From the NCBI GenBank assembly GCA_024642505.1, contig JAHEAZ010000019.1, positions 1 through 43,056 of the forward strand: a DNA stretch of 43,056 nt, in the 5' to 3' direction. Under the pieces are notes generated by a model, which saw only the letters and a list, made by a program, of their open reading frames with translations, was not told the DNA's origin and ran no database searches. Of the stretch, positions 15,606-24,224 are shown piece by piece. Source of the DNA: Gammaproteobacteria bacterium (GTDB lineage Bacteria > Pseudomonadota > Gammaproteobacteria > Steroidobacterales > Steroidobacteraceae). Position 1 is the stretch's first letter; every line of letters begins with the position of its first letter. The translations under genes and the position numbers were made by a program.

Positions 15606-16844
15606 CTACTCATAGCGCAGCGCCTCGATCGGGTCCTGACGCGCACCCTTGTAGGCTGGCACGATTCCGGCGATCACGCCGACGAGTATGGAGATCAGGA
15701 GCGCCAGAAGAATGATCCCCGGCGAAATGCTGGCCGGCATCAGCGTCGCATCGATCAGCAGGGTTAGCAACCAGGCGAGCAAGATGCCCACCAGGCCGCC
15801 GAACAGGCAGATTACGCCTGCTTCGAAGATGAACTGCATCAGGATGCTGCGGCGTCTCGCGCCGATGGCCTTGCGGATGCCGATCTCACGGGTCCGCTCG
15901 GTGACCGACACGAACATGATGTTCATCACGCCGACGCCACCGACGAACAGCGAGATGCCGGTCACTGCGAGCCCGACCAGCAACACCACGCCCATGACGT
16001 TGTTGTAGGCGTCGACCAGTGTGTCGAGCTTATTGATCGAAAAGTTGTCCTTCTCGGCCGGCCGCAGCTTGCGTATCTTGCGCATTTCGCCGATGACCTC
16101 GAATTCGAGGTCTGCCAGCGCCTCCTGGGTTGGCGCCTTCACCGCGATGTTGACATCGCGGCCTGCCGTGCGCCCACCGAAGAGCTTCTCGAAGGTGGTC
16201 ACGGGCACGAAGACCTGCAGATCAAAGTTCGGGCCACCGAAGGCGCTTCCGCCCTGCTTGGGCATCACGCCGATCACACGGAATACGTTGCGACCGATAT
16301 AGATCTCCCGGTCCAGCGGGTTGGTGTCGCCGAAGAGACGATCCCTGATTTCATCACCGATGATGCAGACAAAGCGGCGATACTGCACGTCGAAGGGCAT
16401 CAGGAAGCGCCCATCCCTGGGCACCACGCTCGAGACCATCACCTGCCTTTCGGTCGTACCGATGATCTCCGCCGACTCGACCGTATTCGAGCGATACTTC
16501 ACCGGACGATTCATGTTGATGGTCGGGTTCACGATCGCCCGGCCGCGCAGGTTCACTGAAAGCTGCTCGCTCTCCTCGAGATCAATCCGCGGGCGGTTCC
16601 GGTACAGGAAGAAGTCATTGACCATGACCCAGGGCATGCGCGAGACGTAAACCACGTCGGTGCCGACCGCCGAGAACGACTCACGAAAGGTGTTGGCGAG
16701 ACCATTGGCCGCGGTCATCGTGGTGATCACCGCTACGATCCCAATGATGATGCCGAGCGCGGTCAGCGCGCCGCGGCCCTTGTTGGCCATGATCGCCGAC
16801 AAAGAAATCCGCGCCGACTCAGCCGCATCGAGGCCCAGTCTCAT
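15606..16844 (-). CDS. ABC transporter permease, FtsX/MacB type (first copy)
   Basis: The 412-aa protein has the same layout as the downstream permease: TM1 (about 28-48, ALGIIIGIVAVITTM), a periplasmic domain (about 50-280) and three C-terminal helices with RTREIGIRKAIGARRRSI and the ending DPIEALRYE. The two permeases share these cytoplasmic coupling motifs but differ in the periplasmic domain, consistent with an old duplication. The ATP-binding domain is encoded separately upstream, unlike E. coli MacB where both are fused. It lies 27 bp after the ATPase gene. Confidence 0.9.
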   Translation of the reverse strand: MRLGLDAAESARISLSAIMANKGRGALTALGIIIGIVAVITTMTAANGLANTFRESFSAVGTDVVYVSRMPWVMVNDFFLYRNRPRIDLEESEQLSVNLRGRAIVNPTINMNRPVKYRSNTVESAEIIGTTERQVMVSSVVPRDGRFLMPFDVQYRRFVCIIGDEIRDRLFGDTNPLDREIYIGRNVFRVIGVMPKQGGSAFGGPNFDLQVFVPVTTFEKLFGGRTAGRDVNIAVKAPTQEALADLEFEVIGEMRKIRKLRPAEKDNFSINKLDTLVDAYNNVMGVVLLVGLAVTGISLFVGGVGVMNIMFVSVTERTREIGIRKAIGARRRSILMQFIFEAGVICLFGGLVGILLAWLLTLLIDATLMPASISPGIILLALLISILVGVIAGIVPAYKGARQDPIEALRYE

Positions 16845-16871
16845 TTTCCCTCTCCTGTCACCGGCACTGCT

Positions 16872-17630
16872 TCAGCCGCCAGGGGCGCCGTGGCCGGCCC
16901 GCACCTGCACGCCAGTGGTGACGTCGCTCTCGATCAGCCCGTCCTTCAAACGGATGGTACGCCTTGCGTGCGCAGCGATATTGTCCTCGTGCGTGACCAG
17001 GATGATCGTCTGGCCCGCGGCATGCAGATCGTCGAACATCTGCATGATTTCCTCGCCGGTCTTGCTGTCCAGGTTTCCGGTGGGCTCATCCGCCAGGATG
17101 ATCGAAGGGTTTCCGACCAGCGCACGCGCTATCGCGACGCGCTGACGCTGTCCGCCGGAGAGTTCATTTGGCTTGTGGTGGGCGCGGTCGCCAAGTCCGA
17201 CCCGGGCAATCGCCTCCTCGGCCCGCTTGCGCCGTTCCGCACGCGGCACACCAGCATAGACCAGCGGCAACTCGACGTTGTGCAGCACATTGGCACGCGG
17301 CAGCAGGTTGAATGTCTGGAAGACGAAGCCGATCTGGCGGTTGCGGATGTCTGCCAGCTCATCGTCACTCAGCTCGCTGACCGACTGGCCCTCCAACAGG
17401 TAGGTGCCGGATGTGGGCGTGTCGAGGCAACCGATCACGTTCATCAGCGTGGACTTGCCGGAGCCCGACGGCCCCATGATCGCAACATATTCGTTGCGGC
17501 CGATATTCAGCGAAACGCCGCGCAGGGCATTGACCTCGGTGCTACCCATCACATAGGTCTTGACCACGTCACTGATCGCCAGGGAATGTCCGGCGGCGGG
17601 CGCCATCGCGCCTTCGCGGCTTGCGCTCAT
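16872..17630 (-). CDS. ABC transporter ATP-binding protein, MacB/LolD type
   Basis: The 252-aa cytoplasmic ATPase energises the two adjacent permeases. Visible motifs are Walker [10 protein letters not shown] (53-61), Q-loop FVFQTFNLL (about 102-110), signature LSGGQRQR (157-164), Walker [13 protein letters not shown] (177-188) and the H-loop VTHE. The spacing and the LPLVYAGV segment are typical of the MacB/LolD/FtsE branch. Its ATG follows the adaptor stop codon with one base between, so translation is coupled to the adaptor. It has about 20 extra residues at the N-terminus. Confidence 0.95.
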   Translation of the reverse strand: MSASREGAMAPAAGHSLAISDVVKTYVMGSTEVNALRGVSLNIGRNEYVAIMGPSGSGKSTLMNVIGCLDTPTSGTYLLEGQSVSELSDDELADIRNRQIGFVFQTFNLLPRANVLHNVELPLVYAGVPRAERRKRAEEAIARVGLGDRAHHKPNELSGGQRQRVAIARALVGNPSIILADEPTGNLDSKTGEEIMQMFDDLHAAGQTIILVTHEDNIAAHARRTIRLKDGLIESDVTTGVQVRAGHGAPGG

Positions 17631-17631
17631 C

Positions 17632-18879
17632 TCAGGCTTGCTCCCGCTTTTCCGGTTCGTTGTTGACCTTAACTTGCGCGCCGTGAACCAGGTCGCGGGA
17701 AATGGCCTTGTAGCTGCCCGATATCACGGTTTCGCCGTCCGACAGGCCACTGTGGATCTCGATCAGGCTGTCGCTCTGGATGCCGGTCTCGACCTGGCGG
17801 GCCACTGCCTTGCCGTCATCCAGTACGAAGACGACCTGGACGAAGCCGTCCTTGTCGGCCTGGAATCCGGCCGCGGCCTCCTCGCCGCCCTTGCCGGACT
17901 TCAGCTGCTCGAGTGTGCGCACGGTCACGCACTGGATGGGCACGCTCAGCGTCGATTCCCTGGTCTCGGTGACGATGTCCGCGCTCGCCGTCATGCCGGG
18001 ACGCAGTTCGGGACGCTTTTCGTTGATCGCGACCTTGACCTCGAATTCGGTCTTCTGGTTGGTGGTCTGCGCCTCCGACATCTTGGCGCTGTTGGAGATC
18101 TCGTAGACCGAGCCCGAAAGCTCCTGGCCCAGCAACGCATCTACCTCGACCACGGCGAGGTCGCCGATCGCGACCGAGACGATGTCGTTTTCATCGACGT
18201 CAAGCTGGACTTCCATTTCCGCGAGGTCGGAGATCACCATGATCACGTCTTCCTGAAACTGCGAGCCGATGGCGATCTCGCCCTGCTCGCGCCGGAGTTC
18301 GGTGACCACGCCCGCCATGGGGGCGTAGATACTGGTCTTTGACAGCGAGTCCTGCGACTGCTTCAGTGCGGCCTTGGCCCGGGCCACGTCGCCGAGCGCT
18401 GATTCGTAGCGCGCCACTTCGACCTTGTAGGCGGCCTCGGCCGCGTCGAGCCGCGACTGCGAGTCGAGCTTGCGCTGGACGATTTCCTTGGCGCGATTGA
18501 ACTCCCTCTCCGCCTGCAACATGCTCTCGCGCACCAGCCTGGCGTTGGCCTCGACCGAGCGTACGTTGGCCTGCGCACTCTCTACCGCGGCAAGATAGGC
18601 CTCGCGGTCGAGCTCGACCAGGAACTGGCCCTTCTCGATCCGCTGACCATCCGCGACCCCGAGCCGGATGATGCGGGCGCTGACATCCGCGCTGATCTTC
18701 ACCTGGGTCTTCGGTTGAACCTTGCCGGTGGCCGTGACTTTCTGGACAACTTCGTTGTTGCTTGCCTGCGCCGTCTGAACTTCCAGCGGCTTCTCGCCGC
18801 GGCTGCGCAGCGCCAGTCCGGCAACAACGGCCACGGTGACTAAGGCGATTCCCCCCAAGATAATGGTCTTCTTCTTCAT
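17632..18879 (-). CDS. MacA-like periplasmic adaptor (HlyD/RND membrane fusion family)
   Basis: The 415-aa adaptor links an inner-membrane ABC pump to an outer-membrane channel. It has an N-terminal anchor helix (about 5-24), a lipoyl-like half motif ([11 protein letters not shown]), a long coiled-coil hairpin (about 95-185, rich in Ala/Glu/Arg), the second lipoyl half ([14 protein letters not shown]) and beta-barrel and membrane-proximal domains (about 210-400). It is the first gene of the four-gene efflux operon and carries a good sigma-70 promoter about 80 bp upstream. No outer-membrane TolC-like gene is in the window, so the channel is presumably encoded elsewhere. Confidence 0.92.
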   Translation of the reverse strand: MKKKTIILGGIALVTVAVVAGLALRSRGEKPLEVQTAQASNNEVVQKVTATGKVQPKTQVKISADVSARIIRLGVADGQRIEKGQFLVELDREAYLAAVESAQANVRSVEANARLVRESMLQAEREFNRAKEIVQRKLDSQSRLDAAEAAYKVEVARYESALGDVARAKAALKQSQDSLSKTSIYAPMAGVVTELRREQGEIAIGSQFQEDVIMVISDLAEMEVQLDVDENDIVSVAIGDLAVVEVDALLGQELSGSVYEISNSAKMSEAQTTNQKTEFEVKVAINEKRPELRPGMTASADIVTETRESTLSVPIQCVTVRTLEQLKSGKGGEEAAAGFQADKDGFVQVVFVLDDGKAVARQVETGIQSDSLIEIHSGLSDGETVISGSYKAISRDLVHGAQVKVNNEPEKREQA

Positions 18880-18957
18880 TCCCTGGTCCCTTCCATCGCG
18901 GCGTACCCCTCGTTCGAGGCCTGAAACATCGCCGGCCTCCCCATCTTAGATGGCGAA

Positions 18958-18986
18958 AGGATAATGATGATTAGTGTTGTAGTCAA
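18958..18986 (-). promoter_or_regulatory. Sigma-70 promoter of the MacAB-like operon
   Basis: On the minus strand TTGACT (18986-18981, 5/6) is separated by 17 bp from TATCCT (18963-18958, 4/6), in an unusually AT-rich 120-bp segment. The predicted start leaves a leader of about 70 nt before the adaptor ATG. A second TATACT motif slightly upstream (around 18990) could be an alternative -10. Confidence 0.6.
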
Positions 18987-19094
18987 GTATAACAGTAAAA
19001 TTGTATCCTTCCGGACCCAGGTTAAGAGTTAAATAATTGAAAAACATGGATTAATCAGCTGGCTCGTTGGAGTCCCGGGAACGGTGATTGAGCC

Positions 19095-19170
19095 TGGTGC
19101 CGGGTGCAGGAATCGAACCCGCGACCTTCTGATTACAAATCAGCTGCTCTACCGTCTGAGCTAACCCGGC
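19095..19170 (-). tRNA. tRNA-Thr (anticodon TGT)
   Basis: The 76-nt minus-strand cloverleaf has a GCCGGGT/ACCCGGC acceptor stem (one G-T allowed), anticodon stem-loop CTGATTTGTAATCAG (TGT), T-arm GGTTCGATTCC and an encoded CCA (95-97 of 19,0xx). It lies 41 bp downstream of the SPOR gene on the same strand. A possible -10 TATCAT (19209-19204) lies just before it. In E. coli this tRNA (thrU) directly precedes tyrU-glyT-thrT-tufB; here those genes are 18.5 kb further on. Confidence 0.96.
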
Positions 19171-19211
19171 AGTCGAGAGGCGCCAGCGTTCGCCTGACGC
19201 CGAATGATACT

Positions 19212-19913
19212 TCAGCCCGGGACCCCGTCGGAAACGCCCATGGGCGCGATCGGCTCGCTGTTCTGACCGGCGACGTCACAGGGCTGGACCTCGAGCCGGA
19301 AGATTCGGCCCGAACCGCTGTCGTAGGTCGCCGGGTCGGGCAGCTGCTCGGGAGAGCGGATGTCCACATCGATCCAGTAGACGGTGCCGGAGCGTTGCCG
19401 TTCCGAGATGTCGGGTTTGTAGCCGAGCGCGCGGACCTCATCGGCACGCCTGAGGGCGCGTGGACGTTCCGTGAACAAACCCAGGGAAATGGTCGGTCCC
19501 TCGTCCTCTGCCGGCATCAGGTAGGCGTCACCAACACCGAACTGCCGCAGTCGCTCGATGATCCTTTCGGCATCGTCGACGTTCGCGATTCCGGTGAGCG
19601 AGACCCAGTAGCCCGCCCACACCGGACCGTCGGCGGCGCGCTGGCGCGGTCCGAGCCCTGCCTCGCGTAGTCCTGCCGAAGCCCGCGCAGCTTCGGTCAG
19701 GTCGACGAAGGGGCCGAGGCTCACGCAGCTGGCGTCGGTATCGAGCCGTAGCGCCGGCAGCGGTTGCGCCGCGGGCGCTTCACGCGCCAGCACCAGCTGG
19801 GCGCCGCTGGTTGTCGACTCGGCCGATGGCGCGGGCGGACGGGCGATCCACTGCGACCAGGCAAAAAACCCCAGGTTGGCCAGCAGCAGCAGGACGATGA
19901 CCGAACGCATCAT
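19212..19913 (-). CDS. Membrane-anchored SPOR-domain protein
   Basis: The 233-aa protein has an N-terminal membrane helix (RSVIVLLLLANLGFFAWSQW), a short Pro/Ala-rich periplasmic linker and a SPOR-like region (about 75-200) with two alpha/beta repeats (SLGPFVDLTEAARASAGLREAG and SLGLFTERPRALRRADEVRALG). SPOR domains bind denuded septal peptidoglycan, so a role at the cell wall or divisome is plausible. Its ATG overlaps the coaX stop codon by one base (TGATG), so it is translationally coupled to coaX. An upstream extension in the same frame overlaps coaX and is unlikely. Confidence 0.8.
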   Translation of the reverse strand: MMRSVIVLLLLANLGFFAWSQWIARPPAPSAESTTSGAQLVLAREAPAAQPLPALRLDTDASCVSLGPFVDLTEAARASAGLREAGLGPRQRAADGPVWAGYWVSLTGIANVDDAERIIERLRQFGVGDAYLMPAEDEGPTISLGLFTERPRALRRADEVRALGYKPDISERQRSGTVYWIDVDIRSPEQLPDPATYDSGSGRIFRLEVQPCDVAGQNSEPIAPMGVSDGVPG

Positions 19914-20665
19914 CAGTCGACCTCCGCAATCACGGCAAGTCCTTCGAGCACGAGATCCGGAACCACGTCGGCCTGGACATTCAACAGCGGTTCTATCCTC
20001 GCGGCGTCGCCGCCTCCGATCAGCACCCATGGCATCGCGCCGCCTTCGCCCCTGACCCAGTCCACGACACGCTCCGCCAGGGCGGAAAGCGCATGGCTGG
20101 CTCCGAGTTCAACCGCCGCGGCGGTATTGCGCCCGAGTATGCCATTGGCCAGCGGCGCCTCGAGCGATGCACTGCGGGCGATGTCGCTCGTCCGGCGCAG
20201 CAGCGAGTCCGTCATCAGGTCGTAGCCGGGCATGATCAGTCCGCCCATATGCCGTCCCTGCCGGTCCAGCGCATCTACCGTCATCGCGGTTCCGGCAGCG
20301 ATGCACACCAGCGCGCCTTGCACCCGCCGCCAGGCCGCGATCATCCCTAGCCAGCGGTCCGCGCCGAGGGTCTCCGGTTGATCATAGGAGTTTTCGACGC
20401 CCGCCGCGGACCGCGTCGCGTGTATGAACTCAGGGCGCAGTCCGTGGCGCGCCAATGCCCACTCACCCAGGGCGTGAGCCACGGCCGGGCCTGCAACATT
20501 TGACACCAGGATCCGCTCGTACGGTCCCGCCAGCGCGTCCAGCCCACCCAGCCATTCAGCGTCGCGTAACCCTCGATGTATCGCGGCTCCCGCCCGGGAA
20601 AGCCTCCCCTGCTCGAGCACCGCCCACTTGGCCCGGGTATTACCGACGTCGACCAATAGCTTCAT
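19913..20665 (-). CDS. coaX: Type III pantothenate kinase
   Basis: CoaX phosphorylates pantothenate with ATP, the first step of coenzyme A synthesis. The 250-aa protein of the ASKHA fold starts MKLLVDVGNTRAKWAVL, whose DVGNT is the phosphate-1 motif. It continues with LGADRWLGMIAA, AAGTAMTVDALD (phosphate-2) and GGLIMPGYDLM, all specific to type III rather than CoaA. It is K+-dependent and feedback-resistant as a family. Its ATG overlaps the birA stop (ATGA). Confidence 0.95.
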   Translation of the reverse strand: MKLLVDVGNTRAKWAVLEQGRLSRAGAAIHRGLRDAEWLGGLDALAGPYERILVSNVAGPAVAHALGEWALARHGLRPEFIHATRSAAGVENSYDQPETLGADRWLGMIAAWRRVQGALVCIAAGTAMTVDALDRQGRHMGGLIMPGYDLMTDSLLRRTSDIARSASLEAPLANGILGRNTAAAVELGASHALSALAERVVDWVRGEGGAMPWVLIGGGDAARIEPLLNVQADVVPDLVLEGLAVIAEVD

Positions 20666-21651
20666 GCGGCAGGTCTCAGGCTCGCTTCGCCGGAAACGAA
20701 GCGCTCGAGCCTGCCACCGACCTCCAGCAGCAGCGCGCCGTCGAGGTCGATGCCACGGGCCACGCCGTCGATGACGGCCTCGCCACGGTGGACTCTCGCG
20801 GCCCGCGCCGACAGCGCGTCCGCTGCGCTCCACTCCTGGAAGAACGGCGCGAATCCAGCCTGCTCGAATTCAACCAGCGACAGTATCAGCTGGTTGATCA
20901 GCGCCGCGGCCAGCGTGGATCTGGACGGCAATGGCCGGGTGGCGATGTCCTCGATGGAAGCGGCTTCGATGCCGGTTTTACCGATGGCTGCTCGTGCCCC
21001 GGGTGGCAGGCGGACATTCAGTCCGATGCCCACGACCACGTAGGCTGGTCCGGCCGCTTCGGCGCGCAGTTCGCACAGGATGCCGCCGAGTTTTCGGCCC
21101 TGCCAGAGGACGTCATTTGGCCACTTCAGCTGGATGTCCCCGACTCCAAGGTTGCCCAGCGCCCGCCTGACGGCGACCCCTGCCGCCAGCGACAGGGCGG
21201 ACAGCTGCGGCGGCGCCTCGGCGAAACACCAGCTCACCGACAGGCAGATCCCGGATCCGAACGGCGCCACCCAGCGACGGCCACGCCGGCCTCTGCCCTG
21301 CGACTGGAACTCGGCCAGGCAGGCGTCGGCCCGTCCCGGAGCGAGGTCCGCTACAGCCAGCAAGGTCTCGTTGGTCGAGACGATCTCGTCCGCGAGGATG
21401 AGCCGCCGCAGGCGCCCGCGCGCGTGGCCGGGCAGGTCAGCGAGCAGGACCCGTTCATCGAGCAGGTCGATCGGCGCGCTCAAGCGGTAGCCCCGGCCCG
21501 CCATCGCATCGACTTCCAGCCCCCATGAAACAAGCTGCCGGACTTGCTTCCAGACGGCGGCACGACTCACCGCGAGCGTCGTGGCAAGCGCTTCGCCCGA
21601 GTGCTCGCGACCGTCGGCCAGCAGCCGAATCAGCTCCAGTCGGCGGTTCAA
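20662..21651 (-). CDS. birA: Biotin-protein ligase / biotin operon repressor
   Basis: BirA makes biotinyl-AMP, attaches biotin to acetyl-CoA carboxylase carrier protein and can repress biotin genes. The 329-aa protein has an N-terminal winged helix (about 1-62, LAVSRAAVWKQVRQL), so it is the bifunctional type. The catalytic core carries the biotin loop GRGRRGRRWVAP, KWPNDVLWQGRKLGGIL and GIGLNV, and a C-terminal SH3-like domain follows. The start is TTG 21651, which overlaps the plsY stop codon as TTGA; this fits the family N-terminus exactly and implies translational coupling. Confidence 0.93.
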   Translation of the reverse strand: MNRRLELIRLLADGREHSGEALATTLAVSRAAVWKQVRQLVSWGLEVDAMAGRGYRLSAPIDLLDERVLLADLPGHARGRLRRLILADEIVSTNETLLAVADLAPGRADACLAEFQSQGRGRRGRRWVAPFGSGICLSVSWCFAEAPPQLSALSLAAGVAVRRALGNLGVGDIQLKWPNDVLWQGRKLGGILCELRAEAAGPAYVVVGIGLNVRLPPGARAAIGKTGIEAASIEDIATRPLPSRSTLAAALINQLILSLVEFEQAGFAPFFQEWSAADALSARAARVHRGEAVIDGVARGIDLDGALLLEVGGRLERFVSGEASLRPAA

Positions 21652-22301
21652 CGTCCCGCGTCCCGCGGTCGCAGCAGCCAGAGTCGCTTCACCCGGTTCT
21701 CGTTGCCCGCATGCATGCGGGCGATGTTGGCACGGTGCGTGAAAATCACGAATGCAGCCATGGCCAGCGAAAAGACCAGCAGTGGCGTTGGCACGGGCTC
21801 GACCAGGGCCACCACGGCCAATGGAAGGGCCAGCATGGCGATCATGGTTGCAAGACCGACGAAGCCGAACACCATTACCACCACCAGCCAGGTTGCCAGA
21901 ACCGGAATCAGGACCATTGGCGCCATCACGGCGACGGAGCCAAGCAGGGTTGCCGCGCCCTTGCCGCCCTGGAATTCGTAATACAGCGGCCATACGTGAC
22001 CCGCGACGACCCATGTTCCACAGGCGACGGCCAGCCAGGCGCGCGAGACTTCCGGATCAAGGCCGACACCCGGGATGTCCCAGCCGGGAAGGAGTCCAAC
22101 CGCGATCAGCGCCTTGCCCACATCGATGAGCACGACCGCCGCGGCGAAGGCGAATCCCTGGGTCCGCAGGGCATTGGTACCGCCTGCGTTCTGGCTGCCG
22201 AGCTTGCGGATATCCACGCTGCGCATGCGCCCCACCAGCATGGCGCCCATCAATGAGCCCAGCAGGTAGGACAACAGCGATTTGAGGCCCAGTTCCAGCA
22301 C
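21648..22301 (-). CDS. plsY: Acyl-phosphate:glycerol-3-phosphate acyltransferase
   Basis: PlsY transfers an acyl group from acyl-phosphate to glycerol-3-phosphate at the inner membrane, starting phospholipid synthesis. The 217-aa multi-pass protein has all three cytoplasmic motifs: GSQNAGGTNALRT (about 35-47), GHVWPLYYEFQGGKGAAT (about 101-118) and FTHRANIARMHAGNENR near the C-terminus. The start is GTG 22301 with GGAG 10 nt upstream. It heads the plsY-birA-coaX-SPOR chain. E. coli has plsY in a different context, so this order is lineage-specific. Confidence 0.95.
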   Translation of the reverse strand: MLELGLKSLLSYLLGSLMGAMLVGRMRSVDIRKLGSQNAGGTNALRTQGFAFAAAVVLIDVGKALIAVGLLPGWDIPGVGLDPEVSRAWLAVACGTWVVAGHVWPLYYEFQGGKGAATLLGSVAVMAPMVLIPVLATWLVVVMVFGFVGLATMIAMLALPLAVVALVEPVPTPLLVFSLAMAAFVIFTHRANIARMHAGNENRVKRLWLLRPRDAGR

Positions 22302-22337
22302 GCCGGCACGGCTCCGCCTTGAGCTGCGACCCAGAGG

Positions 22338-22346
22338 ATTCTAGCA
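22338..22346 (-). promoter_or_regulatory. Extended -10 promoter of the plsY-birA-coaX operon
   Basis: On the minus strand TGCTAGAAT is an extended -10 element (TGn followed by TAGAAT, 5/6) 36 bp before the plsY GTG. The -35 region is GC-rich and poor, as expected when the extended element dominates. It lies in the 93-bp gap between ctlX and plsY. Confidence 0.5.
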
Positions 22347-22394
22347 CCGGCTGCGCCCCGCCAGCGCCGATGGGAGAGCCCCGGGGACGTCGCC

Positions 22395-23387
22395 TCAGCT
22401 GGAAGATGGCGCCGGCCCTGCTGCGTTGCGCGGCAGGAAGATCTCGGCCAAAGTGCAGCGCACGCTACCGCCGCCGAAACGCTCGATCGTCGGGACGGCT
22501 GCAATGACCATGACGCCGTGCCTTTCCAGGCCCCGGCGCTGGTGCGCGTCGAGCGAATCCCAGGCAGAAGTCGAGATGGCAACGATCCGCCCGCCGCTGA
22601 TGGTCGCGAGCGCCAGCATGTTGCCGGCGAAGGCATTCATCTGGTTGCGGTCGATCTCGATCAGCTCGCGCCCCCCTGTCAGCAGGCGCTCGCGCAGTGT
22701 GCGCCGCTCGACCGGGTCGGTTACAGCCTCGCAGCAGAGCGCCGCAAAGGTCTCGCCCACGCACATCAGGACGTTGCTGTGGTAGACGTCCTCGCCAGCC
22801 GGCCCGATCGCACGAAAGGTGAAAGGCTGGTAGCCCAGCTCGCCTACCAGCTGGTCCAGCGGTCGCGGATTGGTCCGGGGCGACAGGCAGGCATAGGCGA
22901 CACGATCGCGATGGTCAAACACGATGCTGCCGGTTCCTTCCAGGAACACGTCGCTCGACTCCCATCCGCTCAGGTCGAGAACGCGGCGAACGCCGAAGCC
23001 GCGCTCCTCAATCGCCTTGAGCACGTCACGACGTCGTTCCCTCCGCCTGAGCGGCGAGAGCATGGGGTACAGGACCGCAGTCCCGTCGTGGTGCAGGCTC
23101 AGCCAGTTGTTGGGAAAAACCGCGTCGGGCCGCGGCGGCTGGGCATCATCCTGGACCACCAGTACCCCGACCCCAGCGCGATCCAGTCCCGCTGCGAGCT
23201 GGTCAAACTCCCGCAGGGCCTGCGCCTGTTCTTCCGGGGTGACGACTTGCGACGACTGGAAGGCATTGGTTGCCGCCGTCTCGGGATTGGCACCGAAGGC
23301 AGCCGGGCGGACCATCAGGACCGTCGTCGCGCACTGGGCCAACGGCAGGTATTTACCCTCCCCCGGAGCAGTCGTTGCCGCTGTCAT
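22395..23387 (-). CDS. ctlX: CtlX-like citrulline/arginine-deiminase-fold hydrolase
   Basis: The 330-aa guanidino/ureido-modifying enzyme of the amidinotransferase (pentein) fold has family features DAVFPNNWLSLH (about 88-99), SSDVFLEGTGSIVFDH, the His motif EDVYHSNVLMCVG and the C-terminal nucleophile in GGGSVRCTLAEIFLP. These match the CtlX citrulline-utilisation type, which releases ammonia from citrulline, more than classical arginine deiminase (about 410 aa). Substrate assignment is by family resemblance only. The start is at 23387; 16 bp separates it from the end of the anti-sigma gene. Confidence 0.8.
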   Translation of the reverse strand: MTAATTAPGEGKYLPLAQCATTVLMVRPAAFGANPETAATNAFQSSQVVTPEEQAQALREFDQLAAGLDRAGVGVLVVQDDAQPPRPDAVFPNNWLSLHHDGTAVLYPMLSPLRRRERRRDVLKAIEERGFGVRRVLDLSGWESSDVFLEGTGSIVFDHRDRVAYACLSPRTNPRPLDQLVGELGYQPFTFRAIGPAGEDVYHSNVLMCVGETFAALCCEAVTDPVERRTLRERLLTGGRELIEIDRNQMNAFAGNMLALATISGGRIVAISTSAWDSLDAHQRRGLERHGVMVIAAVPTIERFGGGSVRCTLAEIFLPRNAAGPAPSSS

Positions 23388-23402
23388 GTCAGCAACCGCG
23401 GA

Positions 23403-24224
23403 TCAGCCGGCAGCGACCTGCGCGAGCGCGACGATTCGCTCGCGCGAGGAGACGACCACGCCGCCGGGCCGCTCTACGGTGACCGCAAACAACGCGGCCT
23501 GGCGGACTGGCAGGCGCGCGTGGATCGGCACCACCACTTCGGTGGCCCCCGCCGGGATGTCGAAGACACCTCCGTCCACCGGATAACGGTCATCGCGCGT
23601 CCCGTCAAAGATCCACAACTGGTACTGCTCGGCCGATGCGTCATTGGCGGGCAGTCCGACAAACCGCATGTAGCCCGTCTGCGTCACCGGATCCCAGACG
23701 ACATCACCCGCCACGCTGGCGGAGGCAGGATCATCCGTGCTCGACCACGGTTCCCTGACGGCTGCAGGCACCGAGGCTACCAATTCAGCACGCTGCGCGG
23801 CCAGCGTCGGCGGCGGCTGTGACACCGCAACCACCGCTTCCCGCTCGGCCAGTCTCGGCCACCATGCGGCGACCGCGAGCAGCAGCGAGGCGGCTGCGGC
23901 ATACCAGCCGAGCGACGATACGGCCGGCCGGGTCGGCGGGACCGTCACGGGCAGCGGCACGACCTTCCCGGCCGCAGCCTGTTCGACGGCTACACGGCCC
24001 TCGGCAATCAGCCGTGCCCTGAGTGCCCCGGGCATCGGCTCCGACGGCAGCCTCGCCGCCAGGGTCAGCGCTGCGGCCGCCGGCGCCAGCGCGTCCCGGT
24101 CAGCTCCCGGCGCAGCCGCCAGCAACACGTCGAGTTCGCGTGCCTCAGCAGCGGTCAGCCCATGCGTCTCGAGCTGCACCAGCAGGTCGGCCAGGTCGTT
24201 GTCTGCCAGGAACGAAGTGCTCAT
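23403..24224 (-). CDS. RskA-type anti-sigma factor
   Basis: The 273-aa membrane-bound anti-sigma factor pairs with the ECF sigma factor just upstream. It has a cytoplasmic helical N-terminus (about 1-90), one membrane helix (about 106-124, GWYAAAASLLLAVAAWW) and a periplasmic anti-sigma-K (RskA) domain (about 165-265: GYMRFVGLPANDASAEQYQLW, VFDIPAGATEVVVPI, FAVTVERPGG). The zinc HxxxCxxC motif of ZAS anti-sigma factors is absent. Its ATG overlaps the sigma stop codon (ATGA), so the two are translationally coupled. It probably releases the sigma factor on a periplasmic signal. Confidence 0.88.
   Translation of the reverse strand: MSTSFLADNDLADLLVQLETHGLTAAEARELDVLLAAAPGADRDALAPAAAALTLAARLPSEPMPGALRARLIAEGRVAVEQAAAGKVVPLPVTVPPTRPAVSSLGWYAAAASLLLAVAAWWPRLAEREAVVAVSQPPPTLAAQRAELVASVPAAVREPWSSTDDPASASVAGDVVWDPVTQTGYMRFVGLPANDASAEQYQLWIFDGTRDDRYPVDGGVFDIPAGATEVVVPIHARLPVRQAALFAVTVERPGGVVVSSRERIVALAQVAAG

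Noticed and set aside
591-19094. A classical genomic island or prophage between the tRNAs
   Set aside because: No integrase, transposase, phage gene or repeated tRNA end is seen, and the genes look like ordinary chromosomal functions. Only the interruption of gene order is kept as a finding.
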